Part shown: piece by piece, positions 1-7,845 of the stretch | How positions within the stretch are numbered: position 1 is the first letter of the stretch | Layout: the number at the start of each line of letters is the position of its first letter | Source of the DNA: an uncultured Bacteroidales bacterium | GTDB lineage: Bacteria > Bacteroidota > Bacteroidia > Bacteroidales > Paludibacteraceae | NCBI GenBank assembly: GCA_900316125.1 | Contig: ONBO01000009.1 | Location: forward strand, 1-64,000 | DNA length: 64,000 nt | Reading direction: 5' to 3' | The notes under the pieces: model-generated | Databases searched by the model: none | What the model saw: the letters and a program-made list of their open reading frames with translations, nothing else | Told to the model about the DNA's origin: nothing | Position numbers and translations under genes: made by a program

Positions 1-1182
1 TTTCCTATATACTAGATGCTCGTCTTCATCAAGGATAAAATAATCTGGATTGAACACATTTCCTGTAGACTGCATTATGTTAGAGGCTTTCAGCTTCAAG
101 AGAATTCCTGGATTTTTTCTAATATTCTCTTTTACTATTGCGATACTCTTGGTTAGATCCATATTCATTACAGAAACCACAGCCCTTCCCCCTCTCTTGA
201 GCTTCTTATAAATGCTCTTGACTATGTTTTCATTCTCCTCGTAAGTTCTGTATGAGCCTATAACATCATACAAGCATATTATAGCATCAAAGGTGCCACG
301 ATAACTCAGGTGCCTACAGTCTCTGATGTCAAAAGTAACAGGCAAGTCACCAACATTCGCCCTTGCCTGAGTAATAAGAGCCTCTGATAAATCCACGCCT
401 ACAACATTGTACTGTCTTTTTGCCAGTTCAATACTATGACGTCCAAAACCGCATCCTACATCCAGAACTCGTTCACCTCCACGCAATCCACAAGCCTTCT
501 CTATGTAATCAATTTCCTTTGCCGTATGCCTTGTCCATGGTTGGTTTTTCATATCCATTCTGGAATAGGCCTCATTTAACTGTTCTGCAGAATAATCCTG
601 TTTGTCGTGATCTGGATAGAAATTTGTAAATATTTGTGACTGGGCACTGCTTAATGCAATATGATTAGCATCTGCAAACTCTATATCATCGCAAAGCCGT
701 TCAATCACATCGATATTATCAGCTATAACATCGGGAGAAACCTGCCTCCATGTTACAGCCTCCAAAGTTTTAATTGTAACTGTATTTGCAGTAGCAAGTC
801 CCCATGCATAATAGTTAGAGAAGCCCCAAGCGGATTGTAACAATTTAGTGGCGATATGTCTGCCCCTGTAAAATCTGTGAACCAACAATTGAGTCACCCA
901 TGTACATACCTTACCATCTTCAAGTTCCTTTCTCAGAAAGAAACACTGACCTATCAACAAATCATCACTATATGCCAATGACACCCACATGTTTCTGTTA
1001 CTAGCCAATCTTGCATAATAGCCGGCTTTTAGCACAATCCTCTTTCCCTTCTTGTTCTCGTCATCCTTCCCGCTATATATGCCATAATTTTCGGAGAACA
1101 ACTGGGAACATTGCTGCAACTGTTCCGCTGTTAACGCTGAACATAAAACAGTTTTGTATGTTATATTGGTTTTTATTGGCAT
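1..1182 (-). CDS. GNAT acetyltransferase-SAM methyltransferase fusion (partial)
   Basis: An open frame runs from an ATG at 1182 off the left edge of the window without a stop (394 codons visible). The N-terminal half resembles a GNAT acetyltransferase: a strand ending VTQLLV followed by HRFYRGRHIATKLL fits the acetyl-CoA-binding R-x-x-G/R-x-A loop. The second half is a class I methyltransferase with motif I VLDVGCGFGRHS (about residues 243-254), an acidic residue ending the next strand (VVGVDLS), and a motif IV-like FDAIICLYDVIG. I infer two transferase domains in one chain; the substrate is unknown. No T9SS or export signal is seen, so it should be cytoplasmic. It lies upstream of, and in the same direction as, genes beyond the window. 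The true C-terminus is not visible. Confidence 0.8.
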   Translation of the reverse strand, partial: MPIKTNITYKTVLCSALTAEQLQQCSQLFSENYGIYSGKDDENKKGKRIVLKAGYYARLASNRNMWVSLAYSDDLLIGQCFFLRKELEDGKVCTWVTQLLVHRFYRGRHIATKLLQSAWGFSNYYAWGLATANTVTIKTLEAVTWRQVSPDVIADNIDVIERLCDDIEFADANHIALSSAQSQIFTNFYPDHDKQDYSAEQLNEAYSRMDMKNQPWTRHTAKEIDYIEKACGLRGGERVLDVGCGFGRHSIELAKRQYNVVGVDLSEALITQARANVGDLPVTFDIRDCRHLSYRGTFDAIICLYDVIGSYRTYEENENIVKSIYKKLKRGGRAVVSVMNMDLTKSIAIVKENIRKNPGILLKLKASNIMQSTGNVFNPDYFILDEDEHLVYRK

Positions 1183-1219
1183 AACTCAATATTCTCAACG
1201 CAAAGGTAATAAAAAACTG

Positions 1220-3922
1220 CTATTTCACAAACCCGCTGTTCTCTTCAAGCTGCTGGATTACGTCTGACTCTTTGACTTGCAGGTTGTGGTCTAGGTAGAA
1301 GTCAATGTAGCGGAGCATGGACTCGCGGTCAAACACCTTTATGAAGTTATCAGAAGATATTACAAAGGCATGGTACTTCACACCCTTAAGAGCCTCAGCC
1401 ACGCCCGGGTCTGCAAGAACTGAGTTCTGATACCATACCGCCTCATTGAGTGAGGAGAGCGGGAACACCGATATGGCAAAGAGGTCATCTTCAAGGGTCT
1501 TGACCTTAAAGTCAAAGTCCTTAATCATGAAGCGGGTGAAGTTGTACTCAGCCATGGCAAAGAGCACGGCGTTCTTCTGCTGCTCGGTGCCGTTGATTGA
1601 TATTATAAATAGGTGTGAATCCTCAGGGTTGTATTCAAAGCCGGCGCGTTCTATAGCCTCAGCAAATTCAGCCTCCGATACTATCACCGCCTCGCGCTCC
1701 ATATTTATAGAGCTAACTGGCGTTGCACTGATAATCTCACGGCCTTGGCCCACAAGAGCTATCATGTCACGGGCGTACGGAACCACCTCACTCTCCGGAT
1801 ACTTCTCCACTATATGAAGCAGCTTCTCTTTGAACTTCTCACGCCCGTCTGAGCGGCCTGAAACAAGGGCTTCAGTGAAGTAGAACTTAGGCATAAGTGA
1901 TGATTCACCGCAGCATTTCTCAGCCTCGGCCAAGATTGATTTTACCCTCATTCCATCGGCAGATTTGAGGGCTGCGTAGGCCAGGCGGTAGAGAGAATCC
2001 GCCTTGAGTTCCACCACATCATTCACTCTTGTGTCAATCTTTCCGTACTGGGTGTGCGGGAAGCGGCGCTGAAGCTCAGCGTAGGTATCAAGCGCAAAGC
2101 GTTTGTTCTTTATGCGGTTGTCATAAACCAAATAAAGGTTATAGAGGCTCTCCTCAATGGCGGCGTCAGAGGCTCGTTTTGCATCATCTGTGAGAGGCAG
2201 AGTGAGCAGGTAGGAGTCAAGCTCGGCATCGCCGGTGGAGGTGAAAATATCATTTGACTGTACGCCACGAGGCCCGCTTATGCTGTCTGCGGCCTGTGCG
2301 GTCTCCTCATTATCTGTGTCAACGGTAGGGTCAAGTATTGTGGTGGCAAGTTTGGTTGAACGGCGCCAGTCATCTTCAAGTATACGTCCGCCCCACTCTC
2401 TCTGGAAATCCAGCTTGCCACGGCTTATGAGGGTTGAGTTATAGAAGTACCATGCTGAGTTCAGGCTCTCTCCAAGTGAAAGGCCTGCCGCAGCCGCCAT
2501 GGTGGCGCTACGCTCACGCTCCTCAGCCTGGCGAGCCTCAGCCTCAAGACGTTTCTGCTCGGCAGCCTCAGCAGCCTTCTTTTCCGCAATAACATTCTTT
2601 ACCTTGGCTATACGCTCCTTTTCAGGCAGCGCCGCCAGAGCCTGCAGGCTGTCCTGCAGCGTGACAGTGCCGCTGTACTTGGCCACATAGTCAAGGTTAA
2701 CGCTGCGCTCATGCAGCCACTTGTAATCCTTGTGTGTGTTTGGTATAATGTTCACAGCCTCAGCGTAGAGCGGCTGAGCCTCTAAGTACATCTCATCATT
2801 GTAGTACATCTGACCAAGAGCAAGCAGAGCGTAGGCCTTGTCAATACCGTTACGTGTGCTGCTCTCAATAGCCTTTTTCAGGTATTCAACCCCGGTATCG
2901 TGCATACCGTTATGCAGGTATAACATTCCAAGGGTGTAGTATATCTGGTCAAGATAGTCTGCGTTGCTGGCGCGCTTAATAAGGCGGTCTGTCTCCTTTA
3001 GTATAGGCTCCATGCTCTTGCCTTGGTAGCATCGTGCCATTCCAAGCACGGAGTTGAACTCCATAATATACTCAGTGCGGCGGTCTGCCACCTCCTCATA
3101 AAGGCCAAAGGCCTCTTTGAACCTCTCCTTGCGCTCCAGAATCTGAGCCTTTATGAACATGTATCGGCTCTTCTCTTGCCCCTTGCTGTCATCTATGGCG
3201 GTGTCAAGGAATGGCAACGCCTCCTCAAGCATGCCCTGGCGAATCAGCAGGTCAGCCTTTACAAGTACATATAATTTTGATGTCTTGGGGGAGAATGATT
3301 TCTCACTCAGGCGGTTAAGCATATCCTCTGCCTCATAGAACCAGCCCTGCTCTGCATATCCTTCAGCAGCCCAAAGGCTTGCCTCGGTGCAGACATCGGT
3401 GTTATCCCTGAAATGCTTGATTACGTATGAGAATATTGCCTCAGCAGCTATCAAATCCTGCAGGCAGTAGAGGGATTTTCCACGCAGCAGCCACGCCTTC
3501 TGCACCATAGGGTTGTACTCCTCCTTGGCCATGAAGGCCTTGTACTTAGGGTCACGTGACTTCTTAGGGTCCTTTTTAGGCTTCTTTACTATGGAGTGAA
3601 GGGCTATGGTCTTCTCGCTCTTCTCAAGAGCACGCTCCATGTCACTCTTGGCTGCGCCTAAAGCGCCGGTGTTGCTGAACTCAAAGACGGGAAGTATGTC
3701 ATTGTAGTTATCAAGGGGAACTGACGCCTTGTGGATGTTCTCCATACCCTTCTTAAACGCCTCATCGCCGTTGAACATCACATTATACTTTGCCTTGGTG
3801 CGGTGATAGCCACGGGTCACGGAGTTGTTCTTCTGCACTGAGCAGGAGCACAGCACTGCAAGCACGGCGGCAACCAAACCGCAGCGCACAACCCTTGATA
3901 TGAGGCAAATTTTTCTTCCCAT
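1220..3922 (-). CDS. TPR lipoprotein, SprE/PorW-like T9SS component
   Basis: 900 residues. The N-terminus is a lipoprotein signal (basic MGRK, hydrophobic stretch, then VLCSC, the second Cys being the likely lipidation site). The next segment (SVTRGYHRTKAKYNVMFNG) resembles the start of SprE/PorW lipoproteins needed for type IX secretion and gliding. Most of the chain to about residue 420 is tetratricopeptide-like helical repeats. A charged Glu/Lys/Arg-rich helix lies near 440-475, and a second TPR-like block and a C-terminal domain follow. The role as a T9SS accessory lipoprotein is inferred from this architecture and agrees with the many T9SS cargo proteins in the window. It is divergent from mdh, and its promoter box lies 14 nt before the start, implying a very short leader. 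Confidence 0.78.
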   Translation of the reverse strand: MGRKICLISRVVRCGLVAAVLAVLCSCSVQKNNSVTRGYHRTKAKYNVMFNGDEAFKKGMENIHKASVPLDNYNDILPVFEFSNTGALGAAKSDMERALEKSEKTIALHSIVKKPKKDPKKSRDPKYKAFMAKEEYNPMVQKAWLLRGKSLYCLQDLIAAEAIFSYVIKHFRDNTDVCTEASLWAAEGYAEQGWFYEAEDMLNRLSEKSFSPKTSKLYVLVKADLLIRQGMLEEALPFLDTAIDDSKGQEKSRYMFIKAQILERKERFKEAFGLYEEVADRRTEYIMEFNSVLGMARCYQGKSMEPILKETDRLIKRASNADYLDQIYYTLGMLYLHNGMHDTGVEYLKKAIESSTRNGIDKAYALLALGQMYYNDEMYLEAQPLYAEAVNIIPNTHKDYKWLHERSVNLDYVAKYSGTVTLQDSLQALAALPEKERIAKVKNVIAEKKAAEAAEQKRLEAEARQAEERERSATMAAAAGLSLGESLNSAWYFYNSTLISRGKLDFQREWGGRILEDDWRRSTKLATTILDPTVDTDNEETAQAADSISGPRGVQSNDIFTSTGDAELDSYLLTLPLTDDAKRASDAAIEESLYNLYLVYDNRIKNKRFALDTYAELQRRFPHTQYGKIDTRVNDVVELKADSLYRLAYAALKSADGMRVKSILAEAEKCCGESSLMPKFYFTEALVSGRSDGREKFKEKLLHIVEKYPESEVVPYARDMIALVGQGREIISATPVSSINMEREAVIVSEAEFAEAIERAGFEYNPEDSHLFIISINGTEQQKNAVLFAMAEYNFTRFMIKDFDFKVKTLEDDLFAISVFPLSSLNEAVWYQNSVLADPGVAEALKGVKYHAFVISSDNFIKVFDRESMLRYIDFYLDHNLQVKESDVIQQLEENSGFVK

Positions 3923-3935
3923 TTAAAATTAGGGT

Positions 3936-3944
3936 GCAAATGTA
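3936..3944 (-). promoter_or_regulatory. -7 promoter box of the SprE/PorW-like gene
   Basis: Read on the minus strand this is TACATTTGC, matching the Bacteroidota -7 consensus TAnnTTTGC. It is immediately upstream of the ATG at 3922. No well-spaced -33 TTTG was found. Confidence 0.5.
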
Positions 3945-3966
3945 GCAATTTTTGACAAAAAAAACC

Positions 3967-3975
3967 TATATTTGC
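3967..3975 (+). promoter_or_regulatory. -7 promoter box of mdh
   Basis: TATATTTGC matches TAnnTTTGC, 40 nt before the mdh ATG. The TTTG at 3951-3954 is only 12 nt upstream, shorter than the usual spacer of about 20, so I do not claim it as the -33 element. Confidence 0.55.
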
Positions 3976-4015
3976 AATTTAGAAACGAAATTAACCAATT
4001 AATATTATAAAAATT

Positions 4016-4957
4016 ATGTCAAAAGTAACAGTTGTGGGCGCAGGTAACGTAGGTGCTACCGCCGCCAATGTATTAGCTATCAATGAAGTAGCAAGCGAGG
4101 TTGTATTAATAGACATTAAAGAGGGTCTTGCTGAGGGCAAGGCTATGGATATTATGCAGACCGCCCAGCTAATAGGCTTTGATACTGTAGTTAAGGGTGT
4201 GACAAATGACTACTCACAGACCGCAGGCTCTGACGTGGTGGTTATTACATCTGGTATCCCACGTAAGCCAGGCATGACTCGTGAAGACCTTATAGGTGTT
4301 AACGCAGGCATAGTTAAGGCAGTGGCAAAGTGCGCTCTTGAGTACTCTCCAAACTGTATATTCATAATAGTTTCAAACCCAATGGACACCATGGCATATC
4401 TTACTCTTAAGAGCCTTGGTCTTCCACGTAACCGTGTGATAGGCATGGGCGGCGCACTTGACAGCAGCCGTTTCAAATATTTCCTTTCTCAGGCTCTCCT
4501 GTGCAATGCAGGCGAGGTTGAGGGTATGGTTATAGGCGGCCACGGCGATACCACCATGATTCCACTTGCACGCTACGCTACATATAAAGGTGTACCTGCC
4601 AGCTCACTCCTCAGCGCTGAGAAGCTTGACGAGGTTGTTAAATCAACTATGGTGGGCGGCGCCACACTTACAGGCCTGCTTGGCACATCTGCTTGGATGG
4701 CTCCTGGTGCAGCTATTTCATTCCTTGCTGAGTCAATCATCAATGACCAGAAGAAGATGATTCCTTGCTCTACATACCTTGACGGTGAGTACGGAGTAAA
4801 GGACCTTATGATAGGTGTTCCTGTAATTGTTGGCAAGAACGGTATTGAGAAGATTGTGGAGCTTGACCTCAACGATGATGAGAAAGCCAAGTTTGCCGCA
4901 TCTGAGGCTGCTGTACGCAAGACTACCAATGTTCTGCATGAAATGAACCTAATCTAA
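4016..4957 (+). CDS. mdh: Malate dehydrogenase (LDH-like class)
   Basis: 313 residues, the usual length for the LDH-like malate dehydrogenase of Bacteroidota. It interconverts malate and oxaloacetate with NAD in the TCA/fumarate branch, in the cytoplasm. The N-terminus carries the Rossmann motif GAGNVGATAA. The substrate loop IPRKPGMTRED has Arg83 and Arg89; an Arg at the discriminating position marks malate rather than lactate specificity. The catalytic His is in IGGHGDTTM (His176). It has its own promoter and is followed by a repeat and a strong terminator, so it is monocistronic. Confidence 0.95.
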   Translation: MSKVTVVGAGNVGATAANVLAINEVASEVVLIDIKEGLAEGKAMDIMQTAQLIGFDTVVKGVTNDYSQTAGSDVVVITSGIPRKPGMTREDLIGVNAGIVKAVAKCALEYSPNCIFIIVSNPMDTMAYLTLKSLGLPRNRVIGMGGALDSSRFKYFLSQALLCNAGEVEGMVIGGHGDTTMIPLARYATYKGVPASSLLSAEKLDEVVKSTMVGGATLTGLLGTSAWMAPGAAISFLAESIINDQKKMIPCSTYLDGEYGVKDLMIGVPVIVGKNGIEKIVELDLNDDEKAKFAASEAAVRKTTNVLHEMNLI

Positions 4958-4962
4958 TGCAT

Positions 4963-5011
4963 TCGTCATCCCGAACTACTTCCGTCATCCTGAACGTAGT
5001 GAAGGATCTCA
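4963..5011. repeat. CGTCA-type palindromic repeat, degenerate copy
   Basis: Two head-to-tail CGTCATCC... units, the second reading on to GTGAAGGATCTCA, lie just after the mdh stop. The same motifs recur at about ten places in the window, often as inverted pairs ending CGTCA...TGACG. This copy lacks the inverted half. Confidence 0.6.
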
Positions 5012-5042
5012 GTATCTGATTAACAAATATTAACCTATTATT

Positions 5043-5081
5043 AAGCCCTGTTGTGTTAAATAATGCACCACAGGGCTTTTT
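5043..5081 (+). terminator. Rho-independent terminator after mdh
   Basis: Arms 5043-5055 and 5066-5078 (AAGCCCTGTTGTG and CACCACAGGGCTT) pair over 13 bp with one mismatch around a 10-nt loop, and the hairpin runs into a T tract. Confidence 0.85.
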
Positions 5082-5107
5082 CATGCGGTTTTTTGAATGT
5101 TTGGTGT

Positions 5108-5115
5108 TACCTTTG
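5108..5115 (+). promoter_or_regulatory. -7 promoter box of the first alpha-amylase
   Basis: TACCTTTG matches TAnnTTTG and lies 43 nt before the ATG at 5159, directly after the mdh terminator. No correctly spaced -33 element was seen. Confidence 0.5.
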
Positions 5116-5158
5116 TGTCTGAGAAATTTTAACAGACACTAACATTTAAAAAGCTAAA

Positions 5159-7093
5159 ATGAAAAAGAAATTAACATCTTTTGTTTTCCAGCTGCTATTT
5201 GCAGCTAACCTCTGTGCGCAGGCTCCGGCCAATGCGCCAGACATCATGCTACAAGGGTTCTATTGGGACTCGTTTAGCAGCGGTGAGTACGGAGCCACCA
5301 ACTGGAACGCTCTGAAAAGCCAGGCTGCAGAGATTGCAGCCACATTCTCAATGGTCTGGCTGCCACCTTCTGCTCAGGCGGAGGGCGGTTCTCCCACAGG
5401 TTACCATCCCAAGCACTGGTGTGACCAGAACAGTTACTGGGGTTCCATGAGCGAACTTAAAAGCCTCATCAGCGCACTTAAAGACGCAGGAGCGTCAAAC
5501 CCTACGGGACACTGCTATGCCATAGCAGACATTGTTATCAACCACAAGGCGGGTACAAGCTGGCTTGACCTTATGGATGAGGATTTTGGCTCATACGGCT
5601 ATTTTAACCTACATCAGAACGGCTATAGTGATTATGTATGCCGTGATGACGAGGCAAGCCGCAACGGATATGACTGCCGTGGAAATAATGACGCAGGCTA
5701 CGAGAATATGTGTGACGCATGGGGCGGTTACTGTGCCGCTCGTGACCTTGACCACAGCAATTCCTACCTGCGCAGCGCCATCATAGCCTACATGAAATGG
5801 ATGAAGGGGGAGATGGGCTACAACGGTTGGCGCTATGACCTTGTAAAGGGCTATTTAGGCAAGTACAATAAGGAGTACAATGAAGCTGCAGGAGCATACT
5901 ATTCTGTGGGAGAGTATTGGGAGAACAGTTATGACGCTCTGAAACACTGGGTACAGGAAACAAACTACACATCCACTGTATTTGACTTTCACATGAAGTA
6001 TGAAGCGCTTAACAACGCTCTAACTTACGGTAACTACAGGGGGATGGCATCGGGGTACGCAGTACCTATAGGAATAGCCGGCGCCGATGAGATGAAACGC
6101 TACGCCACCACCTTTGTTGACAACCATGACACATTCCGTGACCACAACAGATACAACGGAGACTGGACCAAGGCAAACGCCTACATAATCTCCGCACCAG
6201 GTATTCCATGTGTGTTCTATCCTCACTGGGTACGCTGCAAAGATGACATCAAGAAGATGGCTGCGGCACGTTACGCCTGCGGCATAAACAGCCAGAGTTC
6301 ATGCACCACCGAGGGGACCTGCGACAGATTCTACAAATGCACCACCAAGGGAACAAAAGGCACGCTGGTTTGCTTTATAGGAACAGGTTGGTTAGCCCCA
6401 AGCGGCTTCACCCTTGCCTGCAGCGGCGACGGATGGGCATACTACACTAACACCACAGTACCACCTGGACCAGAACCAGGACCTGGACCTGAGCCTGGAC
6501 CAGGACCTGAACCAGGCCATACAAAGTACAGCGTCACACTGAACCACAATACAAAATTTGACGCCGTTGGCACTGGCGAGAAGGATTTCCAGGGCAGAGA
6601 CCAGTACATGGCGTCTGTATACATAAACCAGGGTGACAAGCTCTCATGCTTTGACAATGAGAACAATGTGGACTGGACCATTAGCAGGATAGACCCGTAC
6701 GGCAAATACCAGTGCTTTGACTCTGGCTATGAGGTGACATGTAACACATCGGGGTGCTATGACGTATACATAAAACTTGCATGGCAGGATGACGTCATCT
6801 ACATTGGCGAGGGCACTAACTGTCAGACCGTGGCTGTGGCTGTGGCGGAGGCTTCTGAAGGCTCTATTGACAACTTTGCCATGTTCCATCCTAACCCAGC
6901 CCGTGATGTGGTAACCATAGAGGGCGATGAGGAGGCCATATCGGCGTACGTGGTAACCCTTGCCGGCCAGTCCGAGAGACTCCAGGTAACCCAGAACCAG
7001 GTTAACGTTTCTAATCTTGAGACAGGCGTTTACATCATGAATGTGACATACGCCGGCGGCAGAACCGCAAAGAGCAAGCTTATAAAGCTGTAA
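5159..7093 (+). CDS. Secreted GH13 alpha-amylase with T9SS sorting domain (copy 1)
   Basis: 644 residues. A Sec signal peptide ends near CAQ (residue 21). The GH13 barrel (about 24-430) has region I DIVINHK, nucleophile Asp227 in GWRYDLVKG, acid/base Glu252 in VGEYW and Asp324 in VDNHDT, so it should be active on alpha-1,4-glucans such as starch. A Pro-Gly-Glu linker near 440-460 leads to a module of about 100 residues (FQGRDQYMASVY, CYDVYIKL) that recurs twice in copy 3; I infer carbohydrate binding. The last 70 residues form a type A T9SS sorting domain (FHPNPARD ... SKLIKL), so the protein should be secreted or surface attached. It is the first of three tandem amylases and has its own promoter and terminator. 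Confidence 0.93.
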   Translation: MKKKLTSFVFQLLFAANLCAQAPANAPDIMLQGFYWDSFSSGEYGATNWNALKSQAAEIAATFSMVWLPPSAQAEGGSPTGYHPKHWCDQNSYWGSMSELKSLISALKDAGASNPTGHCYAIADIVINHKAGTSWLDLMDEDFGSYGYFNLHQNGYSDYVCRDDEASRNGYDCRGNNDAGYENMCDAWGGYCAARDLDHSNSYLRSAIIAYMKWMKGEMGYNGWRYDLVKGYLGKYNKEYNEAAGAYYSVGEYWENSYDALKHWVQETNYTSTVFDFHMKYEALNNALTYGNYRGMASGYAVPIGIAGADEMKRYATTFVDNHDTFRDHNRYNGDWTKANAYIISAPGIPCVFYPHWVRCKDDIKKMAAARYACGINSQSSCTTEGTCDRFYKCTTKGTKGTLVCFIGTGWLAPSGFTLACSGDGWAYYTNTTVPPGPEPGPGPEPGPGPEPGHTKYSVTLNHNTKFDAVGTGEKDFQGRDQYMASVYINQGDKLSCFDNENNVDWTISRIDPYGKYQCFDSGYEVTCNTSGCYDVYIKLAWQDDVIYIGEGTNCQTVAVAVAEASEGSIDNFAMFHPNPARDVVTIEGDEEAISAYVVTLAGQSERLQVTQNQVNVSNLETGVYIMNVTYAGGRTAKSKLIKL

Positions 7094-7142
7094 GCTGCAT
7101 CCCGCTTAAAAAGCACACTGCGCTTAAAAAGTGTTAAAAAAC

Positions 7143-7175
7143 GCCTCCGATGCAAAATTCGGGGGCTTTTTTTTT
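7143..7175 (+). terminator. Terminator after the first alpha-amylase
   Basis: Arms GCCTCCGA and TCGGGGGC pair (one G-T) around an 8-nt loop and are followed by a run of nine Ts. The tail of the T run also gives the TTTG used as the -33 element of the next promoter. Confidence 0.8.
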
Positions 7176-7203
7176 GATACATACCTAAAATTAGGTATTT
7201 TTG
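7173..7203 (+). promoter_or_regulatory. Promoter and palindromic operator of the amylase-locus TA pair
   Basis: TTTG (7173-7176), a 19-nt spacer and TATTTTTG (7196-7203) form a near-consensus Bacteroidota promoter. A palindrome with 7-bp arms TACCTAA/TTAGGTA and a 2-nt centre fills 7182-7197 and overlaps the -7 box. That placement is what one expects of an operator for antitoxin autorepression (inference). Confidence 0.6.
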
Positions 7204-7237
7204 TAGTCTGATGCATAATAGCATTATTACAAACAAT

Positions 7238-7483
7238 ATGAGCACAGCAGCATTACAAGGATTACTTGATTACCTATACGGCACTCTCACGCCAGGTAAT
7301 ATGCGCTGGGTGGGTGAGCACCTTATTGAGCAGGCAAACAAAAAGGAGGCGCCACTCAAACCATATACCATGGATGAGGTTAATGCAATGCTTGACAGGG
7401 CGGAGCAGGAGATACAGGAAGGCAAAGGAGTTCCCAGTGAGGAGGTCTTTAGAGCGCTGGAATTAGAGTTTGAAACCGAATAA
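7238..7483 (+). CDS. Antitoxin of a ParE/RelE-type TA pair
   Basis: 81 residues from the ATG at 7238. A possible ATG at 7211 falls about where transcription should begin, so the inner start (MSTAALQGLLDYLYG) is preferred. It is small, acidic and helical with no membrane segment (KPYTMDEVNAMLDRAEQEIQEG), a composition and tail typical of antitoxins in Bacteroidota. I do not recognise a named DNA-binding fold. The stop lies 10 nt before the preferred start of a ParE-like toxin, the usual antitoxin-first order, and a palindrome covers the promoter. The pair sits between two amylase genes and probably acts independently of them. Confidence 0.65.
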   Translation: MSTAALQGLLDYLYGTLTPGNMRWVGEHLIEQANKKEAPLKPYTMDEVNAMLDRAEQEIQEGKGVPSEEVFRALELEFETE

Positions 7484-7493
7484 AAACATTTCC

Positions 7494-7814
7494 ATGAAAA
7501 TTATTTGGCTTTCAGATGCAAGGAAAGGATTGCTAAGCATTGGGAAATATATACAAAAGGAATTTGGGGTACAAAGAAGACTGAAATTCACAGAACAAGT
7601 CCGTAAAACAGAGTTTCTTTTATTAGACAACCCTCATTCAGGAAAAAGAGATCCGCTTTTTACAGAGCGAACATATCTGTATAGAAGTGTGGTTATAAAT
7701 GGATTAAGCAAATTAGTTTACCGTGTGGACGGTGAAAGTATTTATGTTGTGGCATTTTGGGACACGCGGCAGGAGCCAGAGGCGCAAGCCGGCAAACTGA
7801 AAGATAAAGATTAA
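7494..7814 (+). CDS. ParE/RelE-family toxin
   Basis: 106 residues from the ATG at 7494; an upstream ATG at 7470 would overlap the antitoxin and adds a non-conserved lead. The start MKIIWLSDARKGLLSIGKYIQKEFG, then a helix ending with LLDNPHSGK and the final strands LVYRVDGESIYVVAFWDTRQ, follows the ParE/RelE plasmid-stabilisation fold. ParE members poison gyrase and RelE members cut ribosome-bound mRNA; which applies cannot be told here. It forms an operon with the preceding antitoxin and ends 31 nt before the second amylase, which may be partly transcribed from the TA promoter. Confidence 0.8.
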   Translation: MKIIWLSDARKGLLSIGKYIQKEFGVQRRLKFTEQVRKTEFLLLDNPHSGKRDPLFTERTYLYRSVVINGLSKLVYRVDGESIYVVAFWDTRQEPEAQAGKLKDKD

Positions 7815-7845
7815 GCAGAAACACAATATTAAAAATTTAAATACT

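Noticed and set aside
3951-3975. -33 elements 12 nt before the -7 boxes of mdh, amylase 1 and the esterase
   Set aside because: T-rich TTTG stretches occur at the same 12-nt distance in all three, but the known spacer is about 17-23 nt and T runs end in TTTG easily.
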